Shown here: positions 8,310 to 17,931 of the stretch, piece after piece | Position numbering within the stretch: position 1 is the first letter of the stretch | How the letters are laid out: the number at the start of each line of letters is the position of its first letter | Origin: VAZQ01 sp963758945 | Lineage (GTDB): Bacteria; Pseudomonadota; Alphaproteobacteria; Rhizobiales; Xanthobacteraceae | Assembly (NCBI GenBank): GCA_963758945.1 | Contig: CAVWXY010000012.1 | Span: forward strand, 124,001 to 188,000 | Reading direction: 5' to 3' | Length of the DNA stretch: 64,000 nucleotides | Made by a program: the position numbers and the translations under genes | The notes under the pieces: generated by a model | Database searches by the model: none | The model's input: only the letters and a program-made list of their open reading frames with translations | Told to the model about the DNA's origin: nothing

Positions 8310-8383
8310 GCTGGCCTCGCATGCAGCGCTCGTGCAGCGATGGCGGCATGATGGCGCGCGGGGTCACATCCGGCAACGACCAA

Positions 8384-9394
8384 TCAGAGGTTCGCGGCGG
8401 GCGGTGCAGCGCGCGCGAGCGAATGATCCGGGCCCACCGTGATGCGCTGAAAATACGCGGCATGGGCTGTCGAGCCTTTCGGCCAGCGTGCGAGGAACCG
8501 GCGGAGAAAGCCGTCGTTGTCGTAGGGGAGGGGGATCGCGTCGATGTGGATCCCCTCGCGCACGAGGCCATAGAGCGGCCGACGCGGGGACGGCGTGGCC
8601 GCGATCCTCGAGATGACGCCGATACGGCCGCCGGCGAAATTAGGCATGCCCGCCGCCCCGTTGTTGATGATTGTCAGGCGGCCGGCGCCAAATTGGAAGT
8701 CGCGCAGGACCGGGAGGCAGGTGTGGGTCGAGGCGAACACGTCGATCCGCGCCGCTCGGCGCTCGGCGTCGAGCATCGCACGCGCGGCGGGGTGGTCCAA
8801 CGCGTCGTACGCGAACGACCAGCCGGCCAGCGTCACAGCGTCGCCGTGAACGATCCCGACCCGCAATCCGCCGACCTCCGCGACGAGGTGCATCGGCAGT
8901 GCCGCCAGTCGTTCTGCCGCCGCCGGAAATGCTTGCGCGGTCCGGTGCAACTCGATCGCAATTTCGTTCGAGCGGCGAACCACGTCTTCCGCGACCGATG
9001 CAGGATAGGCGCAGCCGCAGCCCGCCCCGACGTCGTTCGTGCGCGCGATTTCGGTTTCCACGTTGCCGCGGATGGCGCGATGGCGCGCGACCCGCCGCTC
9101 GATCTCGGCGAACCAGTCCCGGTCGGCGTCGAACCAGTGGAAGTCGCCGTTGAAGACGACCGTCGCTCCCTCTTCGTCGGCAAAGCGCTCGACGCAATCG
9201 AGCGCCGGGAGATTGCCGTAAAGTCCGCCGACCACGTAGAGCACATCGGCGGCAAATTCCGGCAGGCGATCGAACACCGACGGTGTGTAGCGGTAGTCGG
9301 CGGGGCAGGTACGCCCTGCACGCTGGTCCCGCCGGTCATGCGCGACGGGGTCCGCTGCAAGCACGGGGCTGAGCCGCACCGGTTCGTGCGCCAC
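8384..9394 (-). CDS. Metallophosphoesterase-family protein in the arsS cluster
   Basis: Calcineurin-like phosphoesterase of 336 residues from a GTG at 9394, two bases after the arsS stop codon, so it is probably coupled to arsS. The five metallophosphoesterase blocks can be followed: VLYVVGGLYGNLPAL (normally D-x-H/GN), VVFNGDFHWFDAD (GDxxH), AIRGNVETE (GNxE), VGIVHGDAV (HGD) and IDVFASTHTCLPVL (usually GHTH). The first block has Gly-Gly-Leu-Tyr-Gly-Asn instead of Asp-x-His-Gly-Asn, so two usual metal ligands are replaced; activity may be altered. The frame extends upstream into arsS with no family features, hence the GTG choice. A phosphatase acting on a nucleotide intermediate would fit the locus, but this is inference. 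Confidence 0.8.
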   Translation of the reverse strand: MAHEPVRLSPVLAADPVAHDRRDQRAGRTCPADYRYTPSVFDRLPEFAADVLYVVGGLYGNLPALDCVERFADEEGATVVFNGDFHWFDADRDWFAEIERRVARHRAIRGNVETEIARTNDVGAGCGCAYPASVAEDVVRRSNEIAIELHRTAQAFPAAAERLAALPMHLVAEVGGLRVGIVHGDAVTLAGWSFAYDALDHPAARAMLDAERRAARIDVFASTHTCLPVLRDFQFGAGRLTIINNGAAGMPNFAGGRIGVISRIAATPSPRRPLYGLVREGIHIDAIPLPYDNDGFLRRFLARWPKGSTAHAAYFQRITVGPDHSLARAAPPAANL

Positions 9395-9396
9395 CC

Positions 9397-10374
9397 TTAT
9401 CCCGCTCCCGCGTCTTTGAGCGCCCCGCCGCAGCTCGATCCCTGGCCGGCGGTGCAGCCGTAGCAATGGCCGGCGACCCGGATCGGCTCACCCTCGATGT
9501 CGGCATCGAGCAGATCCGACAGGTGCAAGCGCTCGCGCGCAGCGTGCCGGAGCGGCAGGTCGAGCATCTGGTTGAAGTCGCAATCGTAGACGTAGCCTCG
9601 CCAGTCGACCGATACGAGACTTCGGCACATCACGTGCGCGAGGTTGGCGTCGAGGTGCGCGTGCCGCAGCAGGTCGAGGTAACGAGCGAACTCGCCGTTG
9701 GAGAGGAGGATCGCGCCGAAGCGCTGGATCGGCATGTTGGCGAGCGTGTAGAGCCGATTGAAAACGATGCCGTAGCGCTCGCCGAGCGAACGCTTGTAGT
9801 CGGCCTCCAGGCCCTCCTGCGGCGGCGGCAGCGCGGGACCCTGGGGATTGTACACGAGGTTGAGCACGAGCCCGGTGTCGGGGTCGCCATAGCCCAGGGC
9901 GTTGAGGCGCTTGAGTTCGCGGATCGAGCACTCGAATACGCCCTTTCCGCGCTGACGGTCGACGTTGGCTTCGAGATAGCAAGGCATCGACGCGACGATG
10001 TCGACTCGCTCGCGGGCGAGAAACGCCGCGAGATCCTCTTGGCCCGGCACTTCGAGGATGGTCAGATTGCAGCGATCCATCACGCGCATATCGGCGCCGC
10101 GCGCCGCGTGCACGAGCCTGCGAAAGTGCGGATTGAGCTCGGGGGCGCCGCCGGTGATATCGAGGGCCGCCACGCGCTTCGTCGCGAGGAAGGCGAGCAC
10201 CACGTCGACGGTCTCGCCCGACATTTCCTCGCGGCGGTTCGGTCCGGCATTGACGTGGCAGTGCACGCAGGATTGATTGCAGCGATAGCCGACATTGACC
10301 TGCAGGGTATCGAGCCGCCCGCGCCGGATCGGCGGGAATGCAATCCGCTCGAGCAGCGGCCAAGTGTCGCGCAT
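9397..10374 (-). CDS. arsS: Arsenosugar biosynthesis radical SAM protein ArsS
   Basis: Radical S-adenosylmethionine enzyme, 325 residues, proposed to join an adenosyl/ribosyl unit to methylated arsenic in arsenosugar synthesis. The N-terminal signature is IRRGRLDTLQVNVGYRC then NQSCVHC, with the 4Fe-4S ligands Cys32, Cys36 and Cys39. Other family blocks are ALDITGGAPELNPHFR, RCNLTILEVPGQEDL, ASMPCYLEANVD and LNLVYNPQG. The C-terminus reads GHCYGCTAGQGSSCGG; in selenoprotein members the last Cys of this motif is Sec, here it is Cys. An ATG at 10410 is also in frame, but family similarity starts at MRDTWPLLERIAFPP (10374). No arsM methyltransferase is visible nearby, so dimethylarsenic would have to come from elsewhere. 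Confidence 0.93.
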   Translation of the reverse strand: MRDTWPLLERIAFPPIRRGRLDTLQVNVGYRCNQSCVHCHVNAGPNRREEMSGETVDVVLAFLATKRVAALDITGGAPELNPHFRRLVHAARGADMRVMDRCNLTILEVPGQEDLAAFLARERVDIVASMPCYLEANVDRQRGKGVFECSIRELKRLNALGYGDPDTGLVLNLVYNPQGPALPPPQEGLEADYKRSLGERYGIVFNRLYTLANMPIQRFGAILLSNGEFARYLDLLRHAHLDANLAHVMCRSLVSVDWRGYVYDCDFNQMLDLPLRHAARERLHLSDLLDADIEGEPIRVAGHCYGCTAGQGSSCGGALKDAGAG

Positions 10375-10512
10375 CGCGCTCGCCCCGTGTTTCGGCCTGG
10401 AGACTCGCACAGGCCGCGGCGCGCGTCACCTCGACCGGCGCGGCTTGCGGACAAAATCCCGTGACAGGAGGATGTTCGCCGCCCGCAGCGCGTCGTGCGG
10501 CCGAAATCACGT

Positions 10513-11283
10513 TCACTTCGCGGCTGCGGCCGTGGCGGTGCCGTCATCCATGCCGATGCGGCCGAAGCCCGGCAGCTTCAGCGCGGGATGGCGCAGGTCG
10601 AGGCCGGCGACCAGCCCGAGAAAATTGACTTCGATCCCCTCGACCCAGCCGAGCTTCACGCCGAGCAAACCCCACAGCGACGCTTCGATGCCGGTTCCGC
10701 TGTCGGTGAGGCCGACATAGGGATAAGGGCGGAAATCCTTGCCCACCGCGTTCGACGGAAGCGTGATCTCGAGCTCCGGCACCGCCCGCAGGACGGAGGC
10801 GGTGAAGGTATTGCTGTTCGGTCCAGGCCACATGCGGTAGTCGCCAAAATTGCCGTAGCCGTATGCGGCGATCGCGGCCTTGACCCTCGGAATGACCGTT
10901 GCAGCCGCCGCGCCGCGCACGTCCACGAGGACGCGCGGAGCATCGCCGAACCAGCGCGCGTCCGGCGCCCAGCCATTGCTGCGCACGGGTTGGCCCCAGC
11001 CGACCACGTCGTAACGGCTCCAGGCGGTTGCGCCCTCGGGCTTGAAGACGACCCAGCTGTGGACGGCGAAAATGCCCTTCCAGCGGCCGGTGCGACCGGT
11101 AAAGACGAGGAAGCGCGCCGTGCGGTCGGCGCTCGCCGGCGGCAGCATGCCGACGCTCGACCAGTCGGCGTCGCGAAAGCTCGCCGGGCGGTCCTTGCCG
11201 GCATAGAGCGCCGCGTGGACCGCGAGGGGAAAGAGGAACAGGGCGAGGAGTCCGAAGAGCACGGTTCGAGCGGGACGGTGCAT
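10513..11283 (-). CDS. DUF3750-domain membrane-anchored protein
   Basis: A 256-residue protein with an N-terminal hydrophobic segment (ARTVLFGLLALFLFPLAVHA) that is a signal peptide or anchor, followed by a periplasmic domain. Signatures AVHSWVVFKPEG, RYDVVGWGQPVRSNGWAPD, WPGPNSNTFTASVLRAVPEL and the C-terminal LWGLLGVKLGWVEGIEVNFLGL match DUF3750, whose function is unknown; the NSNTF motif resembles permuted papain-fold proteins. It is upstream of arsS on the same strand with a 138-base gap, so co-transcription is possible but not required. Confidence 0.88.
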   Translation of the reverse strand: MHRPARTVLFGLLALFLFPLAVHAALYAGKDRPASFRDADWSSVGMLPPASADRTARFLVFTGRTGRWKGIFAVHSWVVFKPEGATAWSRYDVVGWGQPVRSNGWAPDARWFGDAPRVLVDVRGAAAATVIPRVKAAIAAYGYGNFGDYRMWPGPNSNTFTASVLRAVPELEITLPSNAVGKDFRPYPYVGLTDSGTGIEASLWGLLGVKLGWVEGIEVNFLGLVAGLDLRHPALKLPGFGRIGMDDGTATAAAAK

Positions 11284-11408
11284 GGGCTAAATGAGACGCG
11301 GGTTGCCGACGAAAATATGGCGCGCGCTGCCCGGTATGCACAAGGGCGTGCGGCATCGCGGCACATTAAAAGCAGGCAATATTCGCTGCCCGCCGCGAGA
11401 TTCGGCGG

Positions 11409-12029
11409 TCAGCGCGCGGCGATCGCCGCCCGCAGGATCGCCTCGCCGGCACGCGTGAGATCGTCGAGTGTCAGCGGCCGCTCGCGCGACCAAGTCCGCG
11501 CGGGGCGCAATCTCGGCACGTGGATGAAGGTCACCAGGCGCGGCGCGCCGCTCCGGGACGCTTCGGCAGCCCGCCAGCACAGATAATTGCAGAGATAGCG
11601 GCCGGCATCGTGCGACGGGGCGGTCGGCACGCCGGCCGCGCGTGCCGCCGAGACCAGGCGCTGCACCGGCGCGCGCAACGGCATCGTCGCCGGCGCCCCG
11701 GGGACGATGGTGGTCGCGACGGGCACCGCGCCGCCGGCGTCGGGGATGAGGCGGGTGAGCGCGTTGCGCGCGCGCGTTTCGACACGCACGTGCTCGGTGC
11801 GCCCCGCAAGCCCGAACATGATCAAGGCATCGGGCTGCTCGCGCGCGAGCAACGCCGGCAGCTCGCGGTCCACCGCCTCGTAGCTCACCTGGAAGACGTG
11901 CGCGACGCGACGCACATTGGCGAAGGCGGGGTGCCGCCGCCGCGCCAGCTCCGCGGCCAGCGGCTCGGTCGGATTGAACGGCGCCCCGGGAAACGGGCTG
12001 AAGCCGGTGATGAGGACCGTGGCCGTCAT
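11409..12029 (-). CDS. pcp: Pyroglutamyl-peptidase I (peptidase family C15)
   Basis: Cytoplasmic cysteine peptidase that removes N-terminal pyroglutamate from peptides. The 206-residue product starts TVLITGFSPFPGAPFNPTE, the family N-terminal motif. The catalytic triad can be placed: Glu in HVRVETRARN, Cys in DAGRYLCNYLCW, and His in VTFIHVPRL. Length is typical (about 200-215). It follows meaB on the minus strand with 6 bases between stop and start, suggesting one transcript. Sequence divergence from classical Pcp (for example AGRYLCNYL in place of AGTFVCNHL) is moderate, so substrate preference may differ. Confidence 0.9.
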   Translation of the reverse strand: MTATVLITGFSPFPGAPFNPTEPLAAELARRRHPAFANVRRVAHVFQVSYEAVDRELPALLAREQPDALIMFGLAGRTEHVRVETRARNALTRLIPDAGGAVPVATTIVPGAPATMPLRAPVQRLVSAARAAGVPTAPSHDAGRYLCNYLCWRAAEASRSGAPRLVTFIHVPRLRPARTWSRERPLTLDDLTRAGEAILRAAIAAR

Positions 12030-12035
12030 TTGCGA

Positions 12036-13034
12036 TCAGAAGCCGAGCGCGGCGGCGATCTCGTCGACCGCCACCGCCGGCGACGTTCGCCCCTCGGCGA
12101 CGGCGGCCTCGATGCGGGGAAGCCTGGCCTTCAGCGCCGGGTCGGATTTGAGCCGTGCGAAGACGCGATCCTCCAGCATCGCCCACATCCACTTGATCTG
12201 CTGCTGGCGCCGCCGCGCATCGAGCTCTCCGGCTTCGGTCATCCGCTGGCGGTGGTCGAGGATCGTGGTCCACAGCTCGGCGATGCCCGCTCCGGTCAGT
12301 GCCGAATAAGTGACGACCGGCGGCGACCAGTTCGGCGAGTGCGGGCTTAGGATGTGCAGCGCGGCGCGATATTCCGCAGCGGCGGCCTTGGCGCGCGCCA
12401 CGTTGTCGCCGTCGGCCTTGTTGATCGCGATCATGTCGGCGATCTCCACCACCCCCTTCTTGAGGCCCTGTAACTCGTCGCCGGCGCCCGGCAACATCAG
12501 CACCAGGAAGAAATCCGTCATGTCGGCGACCATGGTCTCGGACTGGCCGGTGCCGATCGTCTCGACCAGGACCACATCATAGCCCGCGGCCTCGCAGATC
12601 AGCATCGACTCCCGCGTCTTCGCCGCCACGCCGCCGAGCGTCCCGGACGACGGGGAGGGGCGCACGAAGGCGCTGGCATCGCTGGCGAGACGCGCCATGC
12701 GCGTCTTGTCGGCCAGAATCGAACCGCCGCTGCGCGTCGAGGAGGGATCCACAGCCAGCACGGCCACCCTGTGGCCGCTTGCGGTGAGGAACGTGCCCAG
12801 CGCATCGATGGTGGTCGACTTACCCACGCCAGGCACGCCGGTGATGCCGACGCGGACGGCCTTGCCGGTCGACGGCAACAGCTCCTGCACCAGCCGGCGC
12901 GCCGCCTTCTGGTGGTCCGCGCGCCGGCTTTCGATGAGCGTGATGGCGCGGGCGATCACGGCGCGCTCCCCGCCGCGGATGCCGCGTGCCAGGCTCGCAA
13001 GATCGGGAGCCGAAGGTTGGCTGCGCGTGGACAT
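12036..13034 (-). CDS. meaB: Methylmalonyl-CoA mutase-associated GTPase MeaB (ArgK family)
   Basis: G3E GTPase that protects methylmalonyl-CoA mutase and gates adenosylcobalamin loading. The 332-residue product has Walker A GVPGVGKST at about residues 65-73, GGVAAKTRESMLICEAAGYD, VLVETIGTGQSE (Walker B and switch), FFLVLMLPGAGDELQGLKKG and the NKAD base-recognition motif. The ATG at 13034, preceded by a GGCAGAGG box, is preferred over one at 13076 because similarity begins after it. It lies downstream of mutB and a small lipoprotein gene on the same strand, consistent with service to the mutase encoded here. Confidence 0.95.
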   Translation of the reverse strand: MSTRSQPSAPDLASLARGIRGGERAVIARAITLIESRRADHQKAARRLVQELLPSTGKAVRVGITGVPGVGKSTTIDALGTFLTASGHRVAVLAVDPSSTRSGGSILADKTRMARLASDASAFVRPSPSSGTLGGVAAKTRESMLICEAAGYDVVLVETIGTGQSETMVADMTDFFLVLMLPGAGDELQGLKKGVVEIADMIAINKADGDNVARAKAAAAEYRAALHILSPHSPNWSPPVVTYSALTGAGIAELWTTILDHRQRMTEAGELDARRRQQQIKWMWAMLEDRVFARLKSDPALKARLPRIEAAVAEGRTSPAVAVDEIAAALGF

Positions 13035-13086
13035 GCCTCTGCCTTGGAGCTTGACCTGGCCCTGGTCGACACGCACTCGGCGCGGT

Positions 13087-13617
13087 CTATTCGCGCACCA
13101 GCTTGGAGACCGGTTCCCCGAGAGCGAGCTGCTTGAACAGCGCCGTCGTATCGCCGACGCGATCGAGGATGCATTCCAGCTGCCCGTTCACTTCGACTCC
13201 GGATGCCGCAAGCGCGGCCTTGTCCTGGTCATCGCATTGCGGCACGTAAACCAGCGCTTCTCTATCGCTTGCGCGCAATACCGCATAGCCATAGCCCGGC
13301 TGATCCTTGTCCGCCTGCGCTTGCCCGACGAAAAGGTCGCCGCCCAGGGCGTGGAACGAGACCATCTGCGCCTCGCCCTTCTCGTCGATGAAATCATAGG
13401 CGCCGTCGCCGCGACGCTTGATCACGACCACTTCCTGGCGCTGATAGCGGCCGTCCGGATCGCGTTCGTAGAGCGCGTAGCGTCCGCCCTCGCCCAGCGC
13501 TGCCGCCGCGCTCGCGAGCGGAAATTTCGGCTCGTCGGATTGAAAGCAGCCGGCGAGCAGGAGGCAGGTCGCCGCGAGGAGCGGCAGCAAACGCGGACAC
13601 GCGGGACGATTTGCCAT
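13087..13617 (-). CDS. Hypothetical lipoprotein between meaB and mutB
   Basis: A 176-residue predicted lipoprotein: the N-terminus is basic, then hydrophobic (LLPLLAATCLLLAGC), with the lipobox LLAGC at about residues 18-22 and the mature protein starting at that cysteine. The mature part has VVVIKRRGDGAYDFIDEKG, MVSFHALGGDLFVGQAQ and LVYVPQCDDQDKAAL and looks like a small beta-rich domain. An ATG at 13677 is in frame, but the signal peptide begins at 13617. I recognise no family. The position between mutB and meaB may be chance. Confidence 0.78.
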   Translation of the reverse strand: MANRPACPRLLPLLAATCLLLAGCFQSDEPKFPLASAAAALGEGGRYALYERDPDGRYQRQEVVVIKRRGDGAYDFIDEKGEAQMVSFHALGGDLFVGQAQADKDQPGYGYAVLRASDREALVYVPQCDDQDKAALAASGVEVNGQLECILDRVGDTTALFKQLALGEPVSKLVRE

Positions 13618-13771
13618 GAGGGGGTGGGCGTCCTCTTCAGCGGCACAGGACGCGCCGGCTCGGATCGGGCATTCCATACCCTAACCCACCATCGACGACA
13701 TCAATAAACATCGCATTAACGCATGGCGCGCGCGGTTTGCGCGCGTAGCGCGATTTCGCGAGATCGGCGGA

Positions 13772-15931
<2,160 letters not shown>

Positions 15932-16063
15932 CGCTCGACCTCCGCGCCGACGATACCACGCACGCGGCCGTGCGTCGCCGCGCCGGCGCGCTCAATATAT
16001 GTGCAGCGACCCGTAGATGCGCAGCAGGGGTACCGTCCGGACCGCTGACCCAGCTCTTGGGCG

Positions 16064-17053
16064 TCAGTCCACTTGCAGGCCGAGCCTCCCAATCAAGTCG
16101 TGGAACTTGACGTAGTCCTTGTCCAGGAAGTCGGCCAATTGCCGCGGGCTGCTCGATATCGCCTCGAAGCCGCGCACCGCCAGCGCCTGCTTGAACTCCG
16201 GATCGGCGACGACGCGGGCGATGTCGGCATTGAGCTTGTCGACGATCGCCGTCGGCGTGCCGCTCGGCACCAGCACGGCGAACCAGAGGCTCACGTCGAC
16301 GCCCGGCAATCCGGCCTCGGCAAAGGTCGGCACGTCCGGCAGCCCGTCCACGCGTTTGCTCGATGTCACGGCAAGCCCGCGCAGGGCGCCGCCCTTGATG
16401 TGCGGGACCGCGGTCGAGGTCCCGACCAGGAACATCGCAACGTCGCCGGCGATGAGCGCGGTAATAGCCTGCGCGGAGGAGCCGCGATAGGGGACGTGGG
16501 TGATGTCGACTTTCGCCACCGACTTGAACAACTCGGCGCCGAGATGCGGGGCGGTGCCGATCCCGATCGAGGCATAGTTGAGCTCGCCCGGCTTCCGCCG
16601 TGCGAGCGCGATGAATTCCTGGAGATCGCGCGCCGGAAACGACGCCCGCACGATCAGGACCTGATACCCCATCGCCAGCATCGATACCGGCGCGAAATCG
16701 CGCTTCCAGTCGTAGGGGACGCGCTTGTAGAGGCTCGCGGCGATGGTGAGAGGACCGTCGGTCGCGAGATAGAGCGTATAGCCGTCGGGCTCCGAGCGCG
16801 CCGCGGCCTCGGTCCCGATCTGGCCGCCGCCGCCGGCGCGGTTGTCGACCACGACCTGCTGCCCCCAGATGCCGGCAAGCTTGTTGCCGAGCAGTCGGGC
16901 CAGCAGATCGCCGCTGCCGCCGGCCGCATAAGGCACGATGAAACGCACCGGACGCGAGGGAAAATCCTGCGCCGCGGCGTTGTGCAAGGGGGCCGGCCCC
17001 ATGGTCGCCAGAGCGGCAACGAGCGCCAGCAGGCGTATCGGGATGGCTCGCAT
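16064..17053 (-). CDS. TTT-family (Bug) periplasmic solute-binding protein
   Basis: Second Bug-type receptor, complete at 329 residues. Signal peptide with cleavage probably after NAAAQ, then FPSRPVRFIVPYAAGGSGDL, VVVDNRAGGGGQIGTEAAA, PDGYTLYLATDG, ITHVPYRGSSAQAITAL, GLAVTSSKRVDGLPDVPTF and the C-terminal GFEAISSSPRQLADFL. Like most of its family it has no membrane partner beside it. It is followed directly upstream by an Asp/Glu-racemase-family enzyme gene (27 bases between), so receptor and enzyme probably serve one substrate, plausibly a malonate- or maleate-like dicarboxylate. It separates mutB from mutA. Confidence 0.94.
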   Translation of the reverse strand: MRAIPIRLLALVAALATMGPAPLHNAAAQDFPSRPVRFIVPYAAGGSGDLLARLLGNKLAGIWGQQVVVDNRAGGGGQIGTEAAARSEPDGYTLYLATDGPLTIAASLYKRVPYDWKRDFAPVSMLAMGYQVLIVRASFPARDLQEFIALARRKPGELNYASIGIGTAPHLGAELFKSVAKVDITHVPYRGSSAQAITALIAGDVAMFLVGTSTAVPHIKGGALRGLAVTSSKRVDGLPDVPTFAEAGLPGVDVSLWFAVLVPSGTPTAIVDKLNADIARVVADPEFKQALAVRGFEAISSSPRQLADFLDKDYVKFHDLIGRLGLQVD

Positions 17054-17080
17054 CGCGGTGCCTCCGTGTCGGGAACGCTC

Positions 17081-17854
17081 TTACCCGCGCGCCGCAGCCG
17101 CCGCGGTCGCGCCGTTGCTGAGGCTGAGCATCAAGCGTCCATGGCCTTCGATCCGGTCGTCGATGCCGAGCGAGCGAAACGCTTCCCAATAGTCGGCGTG
17201 CGCGCCGGTCACCACCGGGATGCCGAGCGCGTCCTCGATCAGCGGGGCGGCATCCGCGCCCGACCACTGGTTACACGGGATGTAGACGCCGTCGGCCAAG
17301 GGCGCCGCTGCCACGACGCGCTCGGTGGTGGCGAGGATCTGCGCCGGTGTGACGTCCTGCAGCCGCTTGAACACGACGTCCATGGTGTGGTCGGCGACAA
17401 TGTGGAAGCCGCTCGCCGCGAGGAAGCTCAGTGCTGATTGGTGCAGCTCCTGCGGATAGGGCGTCACCACGGCGACGTTGCGGACGCCGAGATGCGCCAG
17501 CGCACGGATGGCGGAGCGAATGCTGGTGGTAGCGGGCAGCCCGGTGGCCGCCTCGATCTGCTTGACGAGCTCATCCTCGAATCCCTTGCCGCGCGTCGTC
17601 ACCACCGGCATCCCCGTATGGATGATGTAGTCGACGTGGCGCGAAGCGAGATACCGAACCGCGGTTACGATCGGATCGAGCACGTGCTGCTGGAAGTTCT
17701 CGCGGCTCCAATGCTCGATATTGGAGGTGGTGGCGCACATGGAGACGCCGTCGGGAGCGAGCCGGTAGAAATCGTAGGCGGCGGTCTCGATCACGGTCGG
17801 GCTGAGCAGGCCGATGCGCTTGCGCCAGCCGAAGGGGCGGTCGGGATTGCTCAT
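17081..17854 (-). CDS. Asp/Glu racemase superfamily enzyme (maleate isomerase / arylmalonate decarboxylase type)
   Basis: A 257-residue enzyme related to maleate cis-trans isomerase and arylmalonate decarboxylase. Blocks include RIGLLSPTVIETAAYDFYRLAPDG, RYLASRHVDYIIHTGMPVVT, VRNVAVVTPYPQ and DGVYIPCNQWSGADAAPLIEDALG. In two-cysteine members a first catalytic Cys follows the third strand; here that place reads HTGMPVV with no Cys, while the second Cys (YIPCNQWS) is kept. The single-Cys pattern is closer to arylmalonate decarboxylase than to isomerase. The frame is open upstream to 18139, but homology begins at the ATG at 17854. It sits between a Bug receptor gene and mutA; malonate-like chemistry would fit, but this is inference. 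Confidence 0.85.
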   Translation of the reverse strand: MSNPDRPFGWRKRIGLLSPTVIETAAYDFYRLAPDGVSMCATTSNIEHWSRENFQQHVLDPIVTAVRYLASRHVDYIIHTGMPVVTTRGKGFEDELVKQIEAATGLPATTSIRSAIRALAHLGVRNVAVVTPYPQELHQSALSFLAASGFHIVADHTMDVVFKRLQDVTPAQILATTERVVAAAPLADGVYIPCNQWSGADAAPLIEDALGIPVVTGAHADYWEAFRSLGIDDRIEGHGRLMLSLSNGATAAAAARG

Positions 17855-17931
17855 CGCTGGATGCTCGTGGCGTCGTTGCGAGGGGGGACGAGGACGTGCC
17901 TGGCTCGGAGCGCAGTCTGATGGCTTCGCCG

